In this document: positions 17,060 through 27,407 of the stretch, one piece after another
Layout of the letters: the number at the start of each line of letters is the position of its first letter
Position numbering within the stretch: the first letter of the stretch is position 1
Source of the DNA: Psychroflexus sediminis
GTDB taxonomy: Bacteria > Bacteroidota > Bacteroidia > Flavobacteriales > Flavobacteriaceae
Direction: 5' to 3'
Assembly: GCF_900099815.1 (NCBI RefSeq)
Contig: NZ_FNCW01000001.1
Coordinates: 5,933-69,932 of the forward strand
Length of the DNA: 64,000 nucleotides
The notes under the pieces: model-generated
What the model was told of the DNA's origin: nothing
What the model saw: the letters and a program-made list of their open reading frames with translations, nothing else
Database searches by the model: none
Position numbers and translations under genes: made by a program

Positions 17060-20000
17060 ATGGTTAAAAACTTTTTAATAGCGACGTTATGTCTATTATC
17101 CACGTGGACATATTCACAAGAAATCGACATCGAGGGTAGTGTATCGGATATGGATTCCGGTATGCCCTTACTTGGTGTGAATGTGATAATAGAAGGTACT
17201 ACTAAGGGAACAACTACTAACTTTGACGGAGAATTCCTTCTCACTTCAGTTCCCACAGATGCCACTTTGGTTTTTTCTTATTTAGGATATGAAACCAAAA
17301 AAGTAAATGTAGCAGAAACTACAGATTTCACTATTCAGCTGCAGTCTGACACTCAGGCTTTGGATGATGTGGTTGTCATTGGTTATGGTGCCAGTAGCAG
17401 GAGGAAATTAACAGGTTCCGTATCTACAGTAGATGCTGAGTCAATACAAGACTTAGAGCCCCTCAATGCGGCCAATGCACTGCAGGGAACAACTGCCGGG
17501 GTGAGCGTAACTCCCCAGTCCGGGTCTCCGGGTGCCGAATCGAATATTCGTATTCGAGGGATCTCTACCAATGGGAACAGTTCTCCGCTTATCATATTGG
17601 ATGGATTTCAATACGATGGAGGTCTTAATTCGATTAACCCGCAGGACATTGAGTCGATCACTGTTCTTAAAGATGCACAGGCTGCCATTTATGGATCGGT
17701 TGGTGCTAATGGTGTGGTTTTAATCGAGACCAAAACCGGTAAAAGGAATCAGGCCGCAGAAGTGACCTATAACACCTATTTTGGTTTACAACAAACCACC
17801 AGAGAATTGCCACTTCTAAACAATTTGGAGTACGCATTGCTTACCAATGAAAAATATGCCAATGCCGGACAAAGTCTGCCTTTTCCTGATCCTACACAAA
17901 TAAGGACCAATACAGACTGGCAGGATCAGGTTTTTGAAACTGCAGCAATCGTTAGTAATAATGTCTCTGTAAGAGGGGGTTCTGAAAATACGGATTATTC
18001 GTTTAGTGCTTCACATCTGTATCAGAAAGGTATAGTAGCACCGGAGAAATCAAATTTTAAACGAACAACGGCGAATTTATCTGTCAATACTGATGTTCGT
18101 GACTTCTTAAACCTGAGTGCAAAAGTTATTTATACCAATAACCGTTCTCAGGGCATCAACTCTTTCGGACTTGGTTCCGTGTTGTTCAATGCTATCAACA
18201 TTGCACCAACGATTAGACCTGACCGCTTTAATCTGGATGGAACCATCGATCTGGGCAATGAGGTCGCTAATCCACTGGCGCAAATCAATAATACCTTTAA
18301 TGATTTTGAAAGCAACAGGCTGAGTGGATCTTTTCAGGCTGAGTTGGAATACATCAAAGATTTCAAGCTTACAGCTCGCTATGGTTTTAACTCTTCCAAT
18401 TTAAATAACAGGGAATTCTTCCCGGAATTTGATTTTGGAACAGGGAAAGTGTTTAACAGACCTTTTAATCAGGTCAATTTGAACCAGCAGGAATTTTACG
18501 ATTACACCTTCGATTTATTTAATACCATTGAAAAGTCATTTTTTGACAGGGAGTTAGATGTAACCTTTACAGTGGGTATGACTGCATTCAGAACCCATGG
18601 TGAAGGCCTTTTTGGAGCCAGAACGGGGGTGCCTAGAAACAGCTATGAATTTGCCGACTTAGGCACTGCCACCGGATTGGGAGATAACCAAACCAACGGG
18701 TCTTTTGTAAGCGAATTTCGAAGACTGTCTTATTTTAGCAGGGTACAATTTTCATTTAAAGACCGTTACTTATTAACTGGGATTCTCAGAAGAGATACCT
18801 CTTCAAGTTTTGGTCCCAACAACTCAACAGCCTGGTTTCCTTCTGTAACAGGAGGCTGGATAATCACTGAAGAAGATTTTATCGGAACAAGTGATGTATT
18901 GAATTTTGCTAAATTAAGAGCCAGTTATGGTGAGTTGGGGAACGACAGAATACCTAATTTTCTATTCTTGTCAGTCCTAAGTGGAGAAGCCACTTATGTG
19001 CTTGGAGAAGAGCAAAACTTGGTTAACGGCCAGGCTCTGGGACCGGTTGCCAATCCTAACGTAAAATGGGAAACCGCGAAAAAACTGGATATAGGTTTAG
19101 ATTTAAAATTGTTCAATAACAACCTTGACGTCACTTTAGATTATTACGATAATACCAGAGAAGATCTGCTTATTCCTTTTATTCCTACTTCTGGTATTTT
19201 TGGTACCGCTGCTCCGGGAAGTTCTGCACCTACCAGGAATGCCGGAACAGTTAAGAATTACGGATTTGAAGCGGCTATCGGATATAGCAAAGAAGTCAGT
19301 AAAGATTTTTCTTTCAACGTAAATTACAATATAAGCACCATCAACAATGAAGTCACCGAAATTAATGGCGCCCCGTTTTTGGAAGGCGGACAGTTTAGTG
19401 TTGGACAACTCCCTCCGGCAAGAATGGAAGTGGGACAGCCTATCGGTTACTTCTACGGGCTTAAAACCGACGGGATATTCCAAAACCAGACCGAAGTAGA
19501 GGCTCACCCTTCACAAAGAGAGCTTGCTGGGGTAGAGGCGAGTCCTGGAGACATTCGGTTTGTAGATGTCAATGGAGATGGCATCGTTAACCAGGATGAC
19601 AGAACCTACATTGGAGACCCAATTCCAGATGTAACCATGGGATTGAATTTATCTTTCAATTATAAGAACTTTGAATTTAGTGCCTATTCATTTGCAAATC
19701 TGGGAAGTGATATTGTGAGAAATTTTGAACGGGATCAGCCTAATGTAAATATGTTGAGCCGCCGTTTGGATCGCTGGACAGGACCCGGCACTTCAAATTT
19801 TGAACCAAGAGTAACAGCTGCGGCTACTGCCAATAAATTATTTTCAGATTATTTTGTTGAGGATGGCTCTTTCTTAAGAATACAAACCATTTCTTTAGGT
19901 TACTATGTCCCTGAAAAAGCCCTTGAATCTGTTGGTATCAGCTCAGTAAAGCTTTATGCGAAAGTTGATAATGCGTTCACGTTCACCGAATATTCAGGCT

Positions 20001-20104
20001 ATGACCCAACAGCTTCAACCGGAGCTCCGATTGGCGGAGGGATAGATTTAGGGTTTTATCCTTTGCCTAGAACATTCTCACTTGGTTTAAATGTAAAACT
20101 TTAA
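17060..20104 (+). CDS. SusC/RagA-family TonB-dependent glycan importer
   Basis: A 1014-residue outer-membrane transporter. In order: signal peptide (to about residue 20), carboxypeptidase-like regulatory domain (about 24-105; VSDMDSGMPLLGVNVIIEGT), the SusC junction VVVIGYGASSRRKLTGSV (about 108-125), a plug domain (to about 230; IRIRGISTNGNSSPLIILDGF) and a 22-stranded barrel ending LPRTFSLGLNVKL. With the downstream SusD it would form the pedal-bin importer for oligosaccharides; the neighbouring enzymes suggest beta-glucan. Length is normal. Regulatory elements occupy the 236-base upstream gap. SusD starts 11 bases after its stop. Confidence 0.95.
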   Translation: MVKNFLIATLCLLSTWTYSQEIDIEGSVSDMDSGMPLLGVNVIIEGTTKGTTTNFDGEFLLTSVPTDATLVFSYLGYETKKVNVAETTDFTIQLQSDTQALDDVVVIGYGASSRRKLTGSVSTVDAESIQDLEPLNAANALQGTTAGVSVTPQSGSPGAESNIRIRGISTNGNSSPLIILDGFQYDGGLNSINPQDIESITVLKDAQAAIYGSVGANGVVLIETKTGKRNQAAEVTYNTYFGLQQTTRELPLLNNLEYALLTNEKYANAGQSLPFPDPTQIRTNTDWQDQVFETAAIVSNNVSVRGGSENTDYSFSASHLYQKGIVAPEKSNFKRTTANLSVNTDVRDFLNLSAKVIYTNNRSQGINSFGLGSVLFNAINIAPTIRPDRFNLDGTIDLGNEVANPLAQINNTFNDFESNRLSGSFQAELEYIKDFKLTARYGFNSSNLNNREFFPEFDFGTGKVFNRPFNQVNLNQQEFYDYTFDLFNTIEKSFFDRELDVTFTVGMTAFRTHGEGLFGARTGVPRNSYEFADLGTATGLGDNQTNGSFVSEFRRLSYFSRVQFSFKDRYLLTGILRRDTSSSFGPNNSTAWFPSVTGGWIITEEDFIGTSDVLNFAKLRASYGELGNDRIPNFLFLSVLSGEATYVLGEEQNLVNGQALGPVANPNVKWETAKKLDIGLDLKLFNNNLDVTLDYYDNTREDLLIPFIPTSGIFGTAAPGSSAPTRNAGTVKNYGFEAAIGYSKEVSKDFSFNVNYNISTINNEVTEINGAPFLEGGQFSVGQLPPARMEVGQPIGYFYGLKTDGIFQNQTEVEAHPSQRELAGVEASPGDIRFVDVNGDGIVNQDDRTYIGDPIPDVTMGLNLSFNYKNFEFSAYSFANLGSDIVRNFERDQPNVNMLSRRLDRWTGPGTSNFEPRVTAAATANKLFSDYFVEDGSFLRIQTISLGYYVPEKALESVGISSVKLYAKVDNAFTFTEYSGYDPTASTGAPIGGGIDLGFYPLPRTFSLGLNVKL

Positions 20105-20114
20105 TACAAATATT

Positions 20115-21605
20115 ATGATGAGTACCTTATATAGAAATTTATTTATGGCCTGTGTAGCACTTAGTTTGCTTTCCTGTGCTGATGATTTTGTGGAAGAACA
20201 ACCACCATATCAACTGACTTCTGAAACCTTTTTTGAGACTGCAGAAGATTTTCAAGCTGCTTTAATCGGCGCTTACGATCCCCTGCAGGCCACCTACGTC
20301 AATGTTATTCTAGGCGAAATAGCTTCCGATAATACACATGCCGGAGGAGAAAGCGCTACAGATGTGGTAGGCTGGCAGCAGGTAGACAAGATGGAGCATA
20401 CCCCCGTAAATGATAATATAGATGATGTGTGGGATTTTAATTTTGCAGGAGTTTACAGAGCTTCCTATATCATCGAAAATAAAGATAACATTGATTTCGA
20501 TGGTAAAAGCCAGATCATTGCAGAAGCCAGGTTTTTGAGAGCTTATTTTAACTTTGAACTGGTCAAATGGTTTGGAGCTATTCCCATCAAACCTGAAGGA
20601 AGGTTTGAACTGGGTGAAGAAACGTCTATTCCAAGATCTCCCGTAGAGGATGTGTACACTTATATTGAAAATGATTTGAATTTAGCCATAGCAGATATGT
20701 CTTTGGAGCCACCTCAAGTAGGACGAGCTTCAAAAGCATCTGCTCAAGCTTTGCTTGGTAAAGTTCACCTGTATCAGGATGAATTTATTCTTGCAGCTCC
20801 AGTGCTAAATGAAGTGATCAATTCTGGTCAATTTCACCTCTATGGTACAGAAGGCGACGAAGAATTTTTAAATCTTTTCGAGTTTAATGCTGAAAATAGT
20901 GCTGAATCTGTTTTTGAAGTACAATACACAGGCGCAGAAGGTGCCGGTTTTGGCTGCCTGCAATGCAGTGAAGGTAATGTGATGGTTGGATTTAGCGGAG
21001 TCAGAGGATACAGTGGCCCTGTATATGAATCTGGTTTTGGCTTTAATTTGCCAACGCAGGAGGCCTACGATGCTTTTGAATCTAATGATCTCAGAAGAGA
21101 ATTGAGCATCCTGGATATAGAAGCCTGGGTAGATGAAACAGGGGCCTCTTATACCATAGGAAATCAGGACCCTAGAACTGGTCACACCGGTTACTACAAC
21201 AAAAAATATTTACCTAGGAAAAATGATAATTTAGGGGATGCCAATTTAACGCAACCCAATAACTACAGAGCTATTCGCTATGCCGATGTATTACTGATGG
21301 CTGCAGAAGCTCTAAATAGAGGAAATATCGACGATGCACTTGCTTTGGATTACGTAAACCAGGTAAGAGTAAGAGCTGGTTTGTCAGAAGTCGATATTTC
21401 AGGAAGTCAGCTTACAGAGGAAATCTTTGAACAGAGACGCTTAGAACTTATTGGTGAAGGCCACCGTTTCTTCGATCTGGTTAGAACAGGTCGTGCGGCA
21501 GAGGCTATCCAGGGATTTACAGCTCCAAAAAATAATGTATTCCCAATTCCATTAGAAGAAATTCAGTTTTCTCAAGGCAATTGGTCACAAAACACAGGCT
21601 ATTAA
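20115..21605 (+). CDS. SusD/RagB-family surface glycan-binding lipoprotein
   Basis: A 496-residue lipoprotein with lipobox cysteine at residue 21 (LSLLSC), followed by the acidic ADD that resembles the lipoprotein export signal for surface display. The SusD fold is visible: N-terminal EQPPYQLTSETFFETAEDFQ, TPR-like helices including IIAEARFLRAYFNFELVKWFG, and the C-terminal RRLELIGEGHRFFDLVRTGRA and NVFPIPLEEI blocks. It would cap the SusC barrel and deliver the glycan. It lies 11 bases after susC and nearly abuts the PKD-domain gene (its stop codon overlaps an upstream extension of that frame). Confidence 0.95.
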   Translation: MMSTLYRNLFMACVALSLLSCADDFVEEQPPYQLTSETFFETAEDFQAALIGAYDPLQATYVNVILGEIASDNTHAGGESATDVVGWQQVDKMEHTPVNDNIDDVWDFNFAGVYRASYIIENKDNIDFDGKSQIIAEARFLRAYFNFELVKWFGAIPIKPEGRFELGEETSIPRSPVEDVYTYIENDLNLAIADMSLEPPQVGRASKASAQALLGKVHLYQDEFILAAPVLNEVINSGQFHLYGTEGDEEFLNLFEFNAENSAESVFEVQYTGAEGAGFGCLQCSEGNVMVGFSGVRGYSGPVYESGFGFNLPTQEAYDAFESNDLRRELSILDIEAWVDETGASYTIGNQDPRTGHTGYYNKKYLPRKNDNLGDANLTQPNNYRAIRYADVLLMAAEALNRGNIDDALALDYVNQVRVRAGLSEVDISGSQLTEEIFEQRRLELIGEGHRFFDLVRTGRAAEAIQGFTAPKNNVFPIPLEEIQFSQGNWSQNTGY

Positions 21606-21607
21606 TT

Positions 21608-23629
21608 ATGAAAATTATGAATTTAAAAAACAACATAAGAGTCAGTATATTAATGCTCCTACTATTAAGTATGATCAGTTGTACTGAAGATGAAGGTTTA
21701 ACAAAAATAGACCTTGAAGCACCGAGCAATATCGATGCGACAATTAGCATCGAGCAGGATAATTCTGGTGAAGTCACTTTTACCCCTACAGGGCAAAATG
21801 CCAATGAATTCTTTATGAATTTTGGCGATGGGAGTGAGCTTTCAGATACTATTGCTGCAGGAGAAACCTTTAAGCATATCTATGCTGAAGGCAATTATGA
21901 CGTGGAGCTTTTCGCTTTAAATATTGCTGATGAAATAACTCAGGCTACCAAGCCCCTCGTCGTTTCTTTTCTGCCTCCGGAAAATTTAGAGGTTACGATC
22001 ACAAAATTTCCAGCCGACCCTTTATCTGTCAATGTGTCTGCGACAGCAGATAATGCTGCTGGTTTTGAAGTGACTTTTGGTGAAATGCCGGATGAAACTC
22101 CAGTTAGCTTCGGCTTAGGTGATATTGTAAGTTATACTTACTCCAGTGTTGGAGATTTCGAAATTACCGTAACCGCTTTGAGTGGCGGAGAGGCTACGAC
22201 CTCTTATTCGGAAACCATTACGATAACAGATCCTTTGGTATTTCCTGTGGATTTCGAATCTGCTACTGTGGATTATACCTTTTATAATTTTGGCGGCGGC
22301 GAGTCTGCGGGTGTGCCAATTGTTGCAAACCCCGATCCTAATGCTGTCAATGATTCTGAAACGGTGGCAAGTTATACCAAGGTTGCAGGTTCTGAAACCT
22401 GGGCGGGAACCTCAACAACCCTCAGTGCACCGATCGATTTTACTAACGGTACGCTTATCAAAATGGACGTTTATTCTCCACAGGCCGGTGTTCCTGTGCT
22501 TTTCAAAATTGAAAACGGTCTGGACAACACTATTTTTGTTGAATCCCAGGAGTCTACGACAGTTGCTAACGAATGGGAAACCCTGACTTTCGATATGTCT
22601 GCACTGGATTTATCAACAACCTATGAAGTTCTTGCTATATTTTTCAACTTCAATACAGCCGGATCTGGTGAGACCTATTATTTCGATAACCTCCGCACCG
22701 CCAGTGCTGTAGATATCTCACTTCCTTTAAGGTTTGAACAAGACGCTGCGATTTATAACTTCATTGGTTTTGGAGGCGGCTCTGCGGCGGTTATTGCAAA
22801 TCCTGATGCCAGTGGTTTAAACACGAGTTCACAGGTTGTAAGACAAAATAAATCGAGCGGTTCTCAGGTTTGGGCCGGAGTAGTTACCGATTTAACTGAG
22901 AAAGTTGATTTTAGCATATCGACTACACTCACGATGAAAGTCTGGTCTCCAACGGCCAATATTCCAGTTCTCCTTAAATTTGAAGACCCTAATGATCCCA
23001 ATACTTTTGTTGAAACTACTTCTATCGTCCCAGAAGCCAATAAATGGGTCGAAGTCGAGTTTGATTTTGCAGGAGCAGACCCTTCTTTAAATTTCGGAAG
23101 AATGGCCGTTTTCTTTGATTTTGGAACTGCGGGAACTGGTGCCGATTATTATTTCGATGATATAAATTACAGCGGTAAGGCCATTGAAGATTTTGAAGGT
23201 ACAGCCCCTGCTTTTATCGTATTTGGAAATATAGACCCGGTTGAAGTGGTTTCAAATCCAAACCCAACCGGAATCAATACGACTAGCCAGGTTGCAAACC
23301 TGACCAAGACTGCCGGATCTGAAACATGGGCGGGTGCATTATTTGAAGTTGATACCCCTTTAGACTTAGATACTTTCTCTAAAATAAGGGTACTGACGCA
23401 TTCTCCAACTTCCGGCATACCTATTAAACTCAAGTTGGAAAATCAGGACGCGAGTGTAACTCATGAAGTGGATATCACAAATACTGTGGCCAACGACTGG
23501 GAAGAACTGGTCTATGATTTTAGCGGTGCACCCGAAGCAGATTATATGAGAATTGTTATATTCTTTGATTTTGGAACTGCTGGAGATGGTAGTGAATACT
23601 ATTATGATGAAATAAAACTTGTAAATTAA
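21608..23629 (+). CDS. Surface glycan-binding lipoprotein: PKD domains and three tandem CBM-like modules
   Basis: A 673-residue non-catalytic lipoprotein at the SusE/F-like position. The frame is open from 21581 inside susD, but ATG at 21608 gives a proper lipoprotein signal (lipobox SMISC, Cys 25), so that start was chosen. Two PKD/Ig-like domains (about 35-215; FMNFGDGSELSDTI is the PKD hallmark) precede three homologous modules of about 155 residues starting near 214, 372 and 527. Each has an F/V-x-GG or N-rich start, a G-S-x-x-W-A-G motif, a V-x-S-P-x-x-x-x-P-V/I strand, and ends FFNFNTAG or FFDFGTAG before a Y-Y-x-D-x-I/L strand. Likely role: glucan capture at the cell surface. Confidence 0.85.
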   Translation: MKIMNLKNNIRVSILMLLLLSMISCTEDEGLTKIDLEAPSNIDATISIEQDNSGEVTFTPTGQNANEFFMNFGDGSELSDTIAAGETFKHIYAEGNYDVELFALNIADEITQATKPLVVSFLPPENLEVTITKFPADPLSVNVSATADNAAGFEVTFGEMPDETPVSFGLGDIVSYTYSSVGDFEITVTALSGGEATTSYSETITITDPLVFPVDFESATVDYTFYNFGGGESAGVPIVANPDPNAVNDSETVASYTKVAGSETWAGTSTTLSAPIDFTNGTLIKMDVYSPQAGVPVLFKIENGLDNTIFVESQESTTVANEWETLTFDMSALDLSTTYEVLAIFFNFNTAGSGETYYFDNLRTASAVDISLPLRFEQDAAIYNFIGFGGGSAAVIANPDASGLNTSSQVVRQNKSSGSQVWAGVVTDLTEKVDFSISTTLTMKVWSPTANIPVLLKFEDPNDPNTFVETTSIVPEANKWVEVEFDFAGADPSLNFGRMAVFFDFGTAGTGADYYFDDINYSGKAIEDFEGTAPAFIVFGNIDPVEVVSNPNPTGINTTSQVANLTKTAGSETWAGALFEVDTPLDLDTFSKIRVLTHSPTSGIPIKLKLENQDASVTHEVDITNTVANDWEELVYDFSGAPEADYMRIVIFFDFGTAGDGSEYYYDEIKLVN

Positions 23630-23634
23630 TAACT

Positions 23635-24546
23635 ATGAAACTAAAAAATTATATAATCGGTTTACTTGGCCTGATGCTTTTTGCTTGCCAAGACGATGAT
23701 CATCAGTTTGGAGATATTGTTGCTCCGTCCAATTTGACGGTTACTGCGGAACTGGCTGGCGCAGATGCCGATAACCCTAACGGGGATGGCTCTGGAGTTG
23801 TTACCTTCACGGCTAACGCAGATAATGCTATTTCGTACAGTTTTATCCACAATGGCAATCAAAAAACTGAACCATCGGGAAGCACCTCCTTTATCTTTTC
23901 AGATCTGGGAGTAAACACCTACACGATCACTGCGATTGCTTATGGTACTGCGGGTGTAAAATCGTCTACAACAGTTGAAGTTGAAGTTCTTGCTACCTAT
24001 GCTCCACCGCCAGAATTGTTACAAAAACTTATTGGCGATGGTTCCAAGACCTGGAGAATCAAATCTTCACAGGCTGGACACTTCGGCTTAGGACCCCCTG
24101 AAGGATCTGTGCCAGCAGAGTGGTATGCTGCCGGACCTAACGAAAAAGCAGGTGTAGGCATGTATGATGACAGATACATCTTTAATGAGGATGGAACCTT
24201 TACTTTTATTACCAATGCTACTAACGATGATGGAGGAACAGATCCATCGGGTACGGTGTTTGGACGTGCTGGTTTAGTCGATCAGCTGGGTAGCTCTGGT
24301 GGTGAAACAAATGGCGCCGATATTGAAAATTTGCCTTATGATGACTTCCAGGAAAGCTGGGTTATCATTGGACCAGGGGGTGTAGAGACAATTAGTCTGA
24401 CCGGACTTGGATTCATTGGCTACTATACCGGGGGTTCTCATAATTACAGAATATTTGACTGGACCTCTAGTCCTAATGATATCGTACTGAGTACCACAGA
24501 CGGTAATGGTGAATTTGAGTGGTGGTTCGTACTTACCTCTGAATAA
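23635..24546 (+). CDS. PKD-domain PUL lipoprotein, probable glycan-binding
   Basis: A 303-residue lipoprotein (Cys 18, LFACQDDD; the QDDD fits a surface-export signal). The N-terminal PKD-like domain (about 30-122; FGDIVAPSNLTVTAEL) is followed by a distinct C-terminal domain (about 128-303). That domain contains LIGDGSKTWRIKSSQAGHFGLG and ends DIVLSTTDGNGEFEWWFVLTSE; similar domains accompany beta-glucan PULs of flavobacteria. No catalytic glutamate pair of a known family is visible, so it is called a binding protein. It starts five bases after the previous stop and is probably in the susCD operon. Confidence 0.75.
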   Translation: MKLKNYIIGLLGLMLFACQDDDHQFGDIVAPSNLTVTAELAGADADNPNGDGSGVVTFTANADNAISYSFIHNGNQKTEPSGSTSFIFSDLGVNTYTITAIAYGTAGVKSSTTVEVEVLATYAPPPELLQKLIGDGSKTWRIKSSQAGHFGLGPPEGSVPAEWYAAGPNEKAGVGMYDDRYIFNEDGTFTFITNATNDDGGTDPSGTVFGRAGLVDQLGSSGGETNGADIENLPYDDFQESWVIIGPGGVETISLTGLGFIGYYTGGSHNYRIFDWTSSPNDIVLSTTDGNGEFEWWFVLTSE

Positions 24547-24609
24547 GCCTAAAGCTTATAGAGTAATCATTATTAAATAAAGACACTATAAAATTATATA
24601 ATTAGATAT

Positions 24610-26883
24610 ATGAAATGGAATGTATTGGGTTTTGTTGGCCTCCTTTTAATAGGATGCCAGCAAGACCCTTCTTTAAATAAAAATATAGAGGAATCAAAAA
24701 TCGACCAGAACGTGGAGGAACTTTTGGCTAAAATGACACTGGAAGAAAAAGTTGGTCAAATGAATCAGTACAGTGGATTCATGGATTTTACTGGGCCGCA
24801 GCCCGATCAGGGGAGAGCCGCCAAAAAATTGGAACATATCAAACAGGGTTTGGTCGGTTCTATGCTCAATGTGCATGGCGTTGAAAATGTGAGGGCTGTT
24901 CAAAAGATAGCTGTTGAAGAATCCCGACTGGGCATTCCGCTTATTTTTGGCTTTGATGTTATCCACGGCTATAAGTCTGTGAGTCCTATTCCCTTGGCTG
25001 AAGCGGCGAGCTGGGATCTTAAAGCGATTAAACGCTCTGCTGAAATCGCTGCAGAAGAAGCTTCAGCTGCAGGAATCAACTGGACCTTTGCACCCATGGT
25101 AGATATTTCCAGAGATGCCAGATGGGGACGTGTTATGGAAGGTGCCGGCGAAGATCCGTATCTTGGCAGTGAAATCGCCAAAGCAAGGATAAACGGTTTT
25201 CAGGGTGATGATTTATCCGCTACTCATACCGTTGCGGCTACAGCCAAACATTTTGCGGCCTATGGCTTTGCCGAGGCAGGCAGAGAATACAATACTGTAG
25301 ATATCGGCACGTCTACGCTTTATAATGTCGTTTTTCCTCCTTTTAGAGCTGCCGTGGAAGCTGATGTCAAAACCATTATGACTGCGTTCAATGTTCTCAA
25401 TGGCATTCCTGCCACCGGGAATAAATTTCTGCTAAGAGATATACTCAAAGGCAAATGGAATTTTGACGGATTTGTGGTGACCGACTGGGATTCTGCGGGA
25501 GAAATGATAGCTCATGGATTCGTAAAAGATGGGCGTGCTGCTGCTAAACAAGCCGTAATTGCGGGTTCCGACATGGATATGGAATCTTACCACTATATAG
25601 AAGAGCTTGTAAGCCTGGTTGAAGCCGGTGAAGTAGATGTGAAATTGATCGATGACTCTGTACGTCGAATTCTCAAGGTCAAATATGAACTTGGGCTTTT
25701 CGAAGACCCTTATAAATATTGCTCAGAAGCGCGCGAACAGGAGACCGTAAATCATCCAAAATTTAGAGAAGAACTAAGAGACATCGCCAAAAAGTCTATT
25801 GTCCTGCTCAAAAATGAAAAGGATTTACTACCCTTGAAATCCGCGGGTCAAAATATTGCTGTGATCGGTGCACTTGCCAACGATAAAACCTCTCCTCTAG
25901 GAAGCTGGAGGCTCGCAGCAGACACCGGAACAGCCGTTTCCGTACTGGAAGGCCTGGCGAAATTCGATCAAAATACCTATACCTATTCCAAAGGAGCTGA
26001 AGTAATTATAGGCAAAGCGTCTTTTACCAAAGAACTTCAAATCAATACCAGCGATACAAGTGGTTTTGCGGACGCCATTTCAGCAGCAAAATCTGCAGAT
26101 GTTGTGGTAATGGTCCTGGGAGAGCATGGATTACAAAGCGGGGAGGCGAGAAGCAGAACGCGAATAGATTTACCCGGCGTTCAACAGGAGCTATTAGAAG
26201 AAGTGTATAAGGTCAATCCGAACATTGTTTTGGTCTTACAAAACGGAAGGCCTCTTGCGCTTCCCTGGGCAGATGAACATATTCCGGCGATTGTGGAAGC
26301 CTGGCAGCTCGGTACCGAAAGCGGAAATGCCATTGCAGACGTTCTTTATGGAGCATACAACCCGAGTGGTAAATTACCGATGACCTTTCCGCGCCATGTC
26401 GGTCAGGTTCCTATCTATTACAATCATAAATCTACCGGGAGACCTTACCTTCCTTCGCCTGGAGAGGTATTTTGGTCACATTATTCCGATGAGAAAAACA
26501 CGCCTCTGTATCCATTTGGCTATGGCTTGAGCTATACCAGTTTCAGTTTTAAAGACTTACAGGTTAAAAATACTTATGCTGATAACAAGACCGTTTCTGT
26601 TTCAGTTACTTTAAGTAATACAGGAAAGCGCAAGGGTAAAGCTACGGCGCAGTTATACATTCATGATGAATATGCCAGTGTAACACGGCCTGTAAAGGAA
26701 CTTAAACGTTTTGAGCAGGTTGAGCTGCAACCCGGAGAAAGCCAGAACATCACATTTCAACTGACAGATGAAGACTTAGGCTTTTACACCAATAAAGGGG
26801 AATTTATAGTCGAAGAGGGAAGCTTTCGAGTATTTGTAGGGGAAGACTCTCAGGCTGAGCTAACAGAAACTTTTGAACTGTAG
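24610..26883 (+). CDS. bglX: GH3 beta-glucosidase (BglX-like)
   Basis: A 757-residue lipoprotein (lipobox Cys 16, LLIGCQQ) of glycoside hydrolase family 3, expected to release glucose from the non-reducing ends of beta-gluco-oligosaccharides in the periplasm. The catalytic nucleophile is D292 in FVVTDWDSAG. The acid/base candidate is E512 in QSGEARSRT. The (alpha/beta)8 domain covers about 40-370, the alpha/beta sandwich about 390-600, and the C-terminal fibronectin III-like domain about 670-750. KHFAAYG and GRVMEGAGEDPYL are family blocks. It is the last gene of the first transcript, ending before the terminator at 26960-26992. Confidence 0.94.
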   Translation: MKWNVLGFVGLLLIGCQQDPSLNKNIEESKIDQNVEELLAKMTLEEKVGQMNQYSGFMDFTGPQPDQGRAAKKLEHIKQGLVGSMLNVHGVENVRAVQKIAVEESRLGIPLIFGFDVIHGYKSVSPIPLAEAASWDLKAIKRSAEIAAEEASAAGINWTFAPMVDISRDARWGRVMEGAGEDPYLGSEIAKARINGFQGDDLSATHTVAATAKHFAAYGFAEAGREYNTVDIGTSTLYNVVFPPFRAAVEADVKTIMTAFNVLNGIPATGNKFLLRDILKGKWNFDGFVVTDWDSAGEMIAHGFVKDGRAAAKQAVIAGSDMDMESYHYIEELVSLVEAGEVDVKLIDDSVRRILKVKYELGLFEDPYKYCSEAREQETVNHPKFREELRDIAKKSIVLLKNEKDLLPLKSAGQNIAVIGALANDKTSPLGSWRLAADTGTAVSVLEGLAKFDQNTYTYSKGAEVIIGKASFTKELQINTSDTSGFADAISAAKSADVVVMVLGEHGLQSGEARSRTRIDLPGVQQELLEEVYKVNPNIVLVLQNGRPLALPWADEHIPAIVEAWQLGTESGNAIADVLYGAYNPSGKLPMTFPRHVGQVPIYYNHKSTGRPYLPSPGEVFWSHYSDEKNTPLYPFGYGLSYTSFSFKDLQVKNTYADNKTVSVSVTLSNTGKRKGKATAQLYIHDEYASVTRPVKELKRFEQVELQPGESQNITFQLTDEDLGFYTNKGEFIVEEGSFRVFVGEDSQAELTETFEL

Positions 26884-26959
26884 CTGTGCATGAAGTAATC
26901 TGTATGGTTTTACTTTTCATTTTCCAAGAGGAAGTTAATACCCTATGAACCGTCACTAC

Positions 26960-26992
26960 AAACACCGTTTTTTCATTAATAAAGCGGTGTTT
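26960..26992 (+). terminator. Terminator after the GH3 gene
   Basis: AAACACCG (26960-26967) pairs with CGGTGTTT (26985-26992) around a 17-base loop and is followed by a short T-rich tract (ATATTTTT). It closes the susC-to-GH3 transcript. Confidence 0.65.
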
Positions 26993-27181
26993 ATATTTTT
27001 TAAATCAAAACCTTAAGAATACTTTAGAGAGGTTTGAAAATGTTTCGAAAATTAGAAATTCGCTTCAGGCAATCTGCCTTCTGAAATTAATATGAATCTA
27101 TATCGATTGCGAGGGACTGTAATTTTGATGTAAATCCTTAAGTTTAAATTGAGGCTCTGTGTCCAGCACCTTAACATTAGG

Positions 27182-27207
27182 CTCTTTAAACCAAACATTA
27201 ACTATAC
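27182..27207 (+). promoter_or_regulatory. Conserved PUL element, site 2 (before the hydrolase-barrel gene)
   Basis: Contains CATTAACTATAC (27196-27207), preceded by CTTTAAACC. About 21 of 26 bases match site 3 at 42699-42724. It lies 201 bases before the start at 27408. Confidence 0.55.
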
Positions 27208-27407
27208 AAGCAGGGAACTCACTTCGTTTAAGGACTTTATTTAAAATACTGTGATTCAGTAAACTTAGTGTTTTCATTCAAAGATTATGTATTTCTTAAA
27301 AAAAATAACATTTTATTACAGTGTATATATTTTGTAGTGTAATTCCATAGGCAAATATCAACTCAATCCTTTAAGTTTGAGTACATGAGTTCCTTAAATT
27401 CTTTAAC

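Larger units (their letters stand above)
26884..27407. other. 524-base intergenic region between two PUL transcripts
   Basis: It holds a terminator (26960-26992), the conserved PUL element site 2 (27182-27207), and TAAGTTTG (27372-27379), a TAnnTTTG box 29 bases before the next start. An additional CATTAGG, preceded by TTAA, sits just upstream of site 2 (around 27173-27181). No gene was recognised. Confidence 0.7.

Noticed and set aside
26993-27180. Small gene or RNA in the long PUL intergenic gap
   Set aside because: No open frame with a plausible start and no stable structure beyond the terminator and the regulatory elements were seen.
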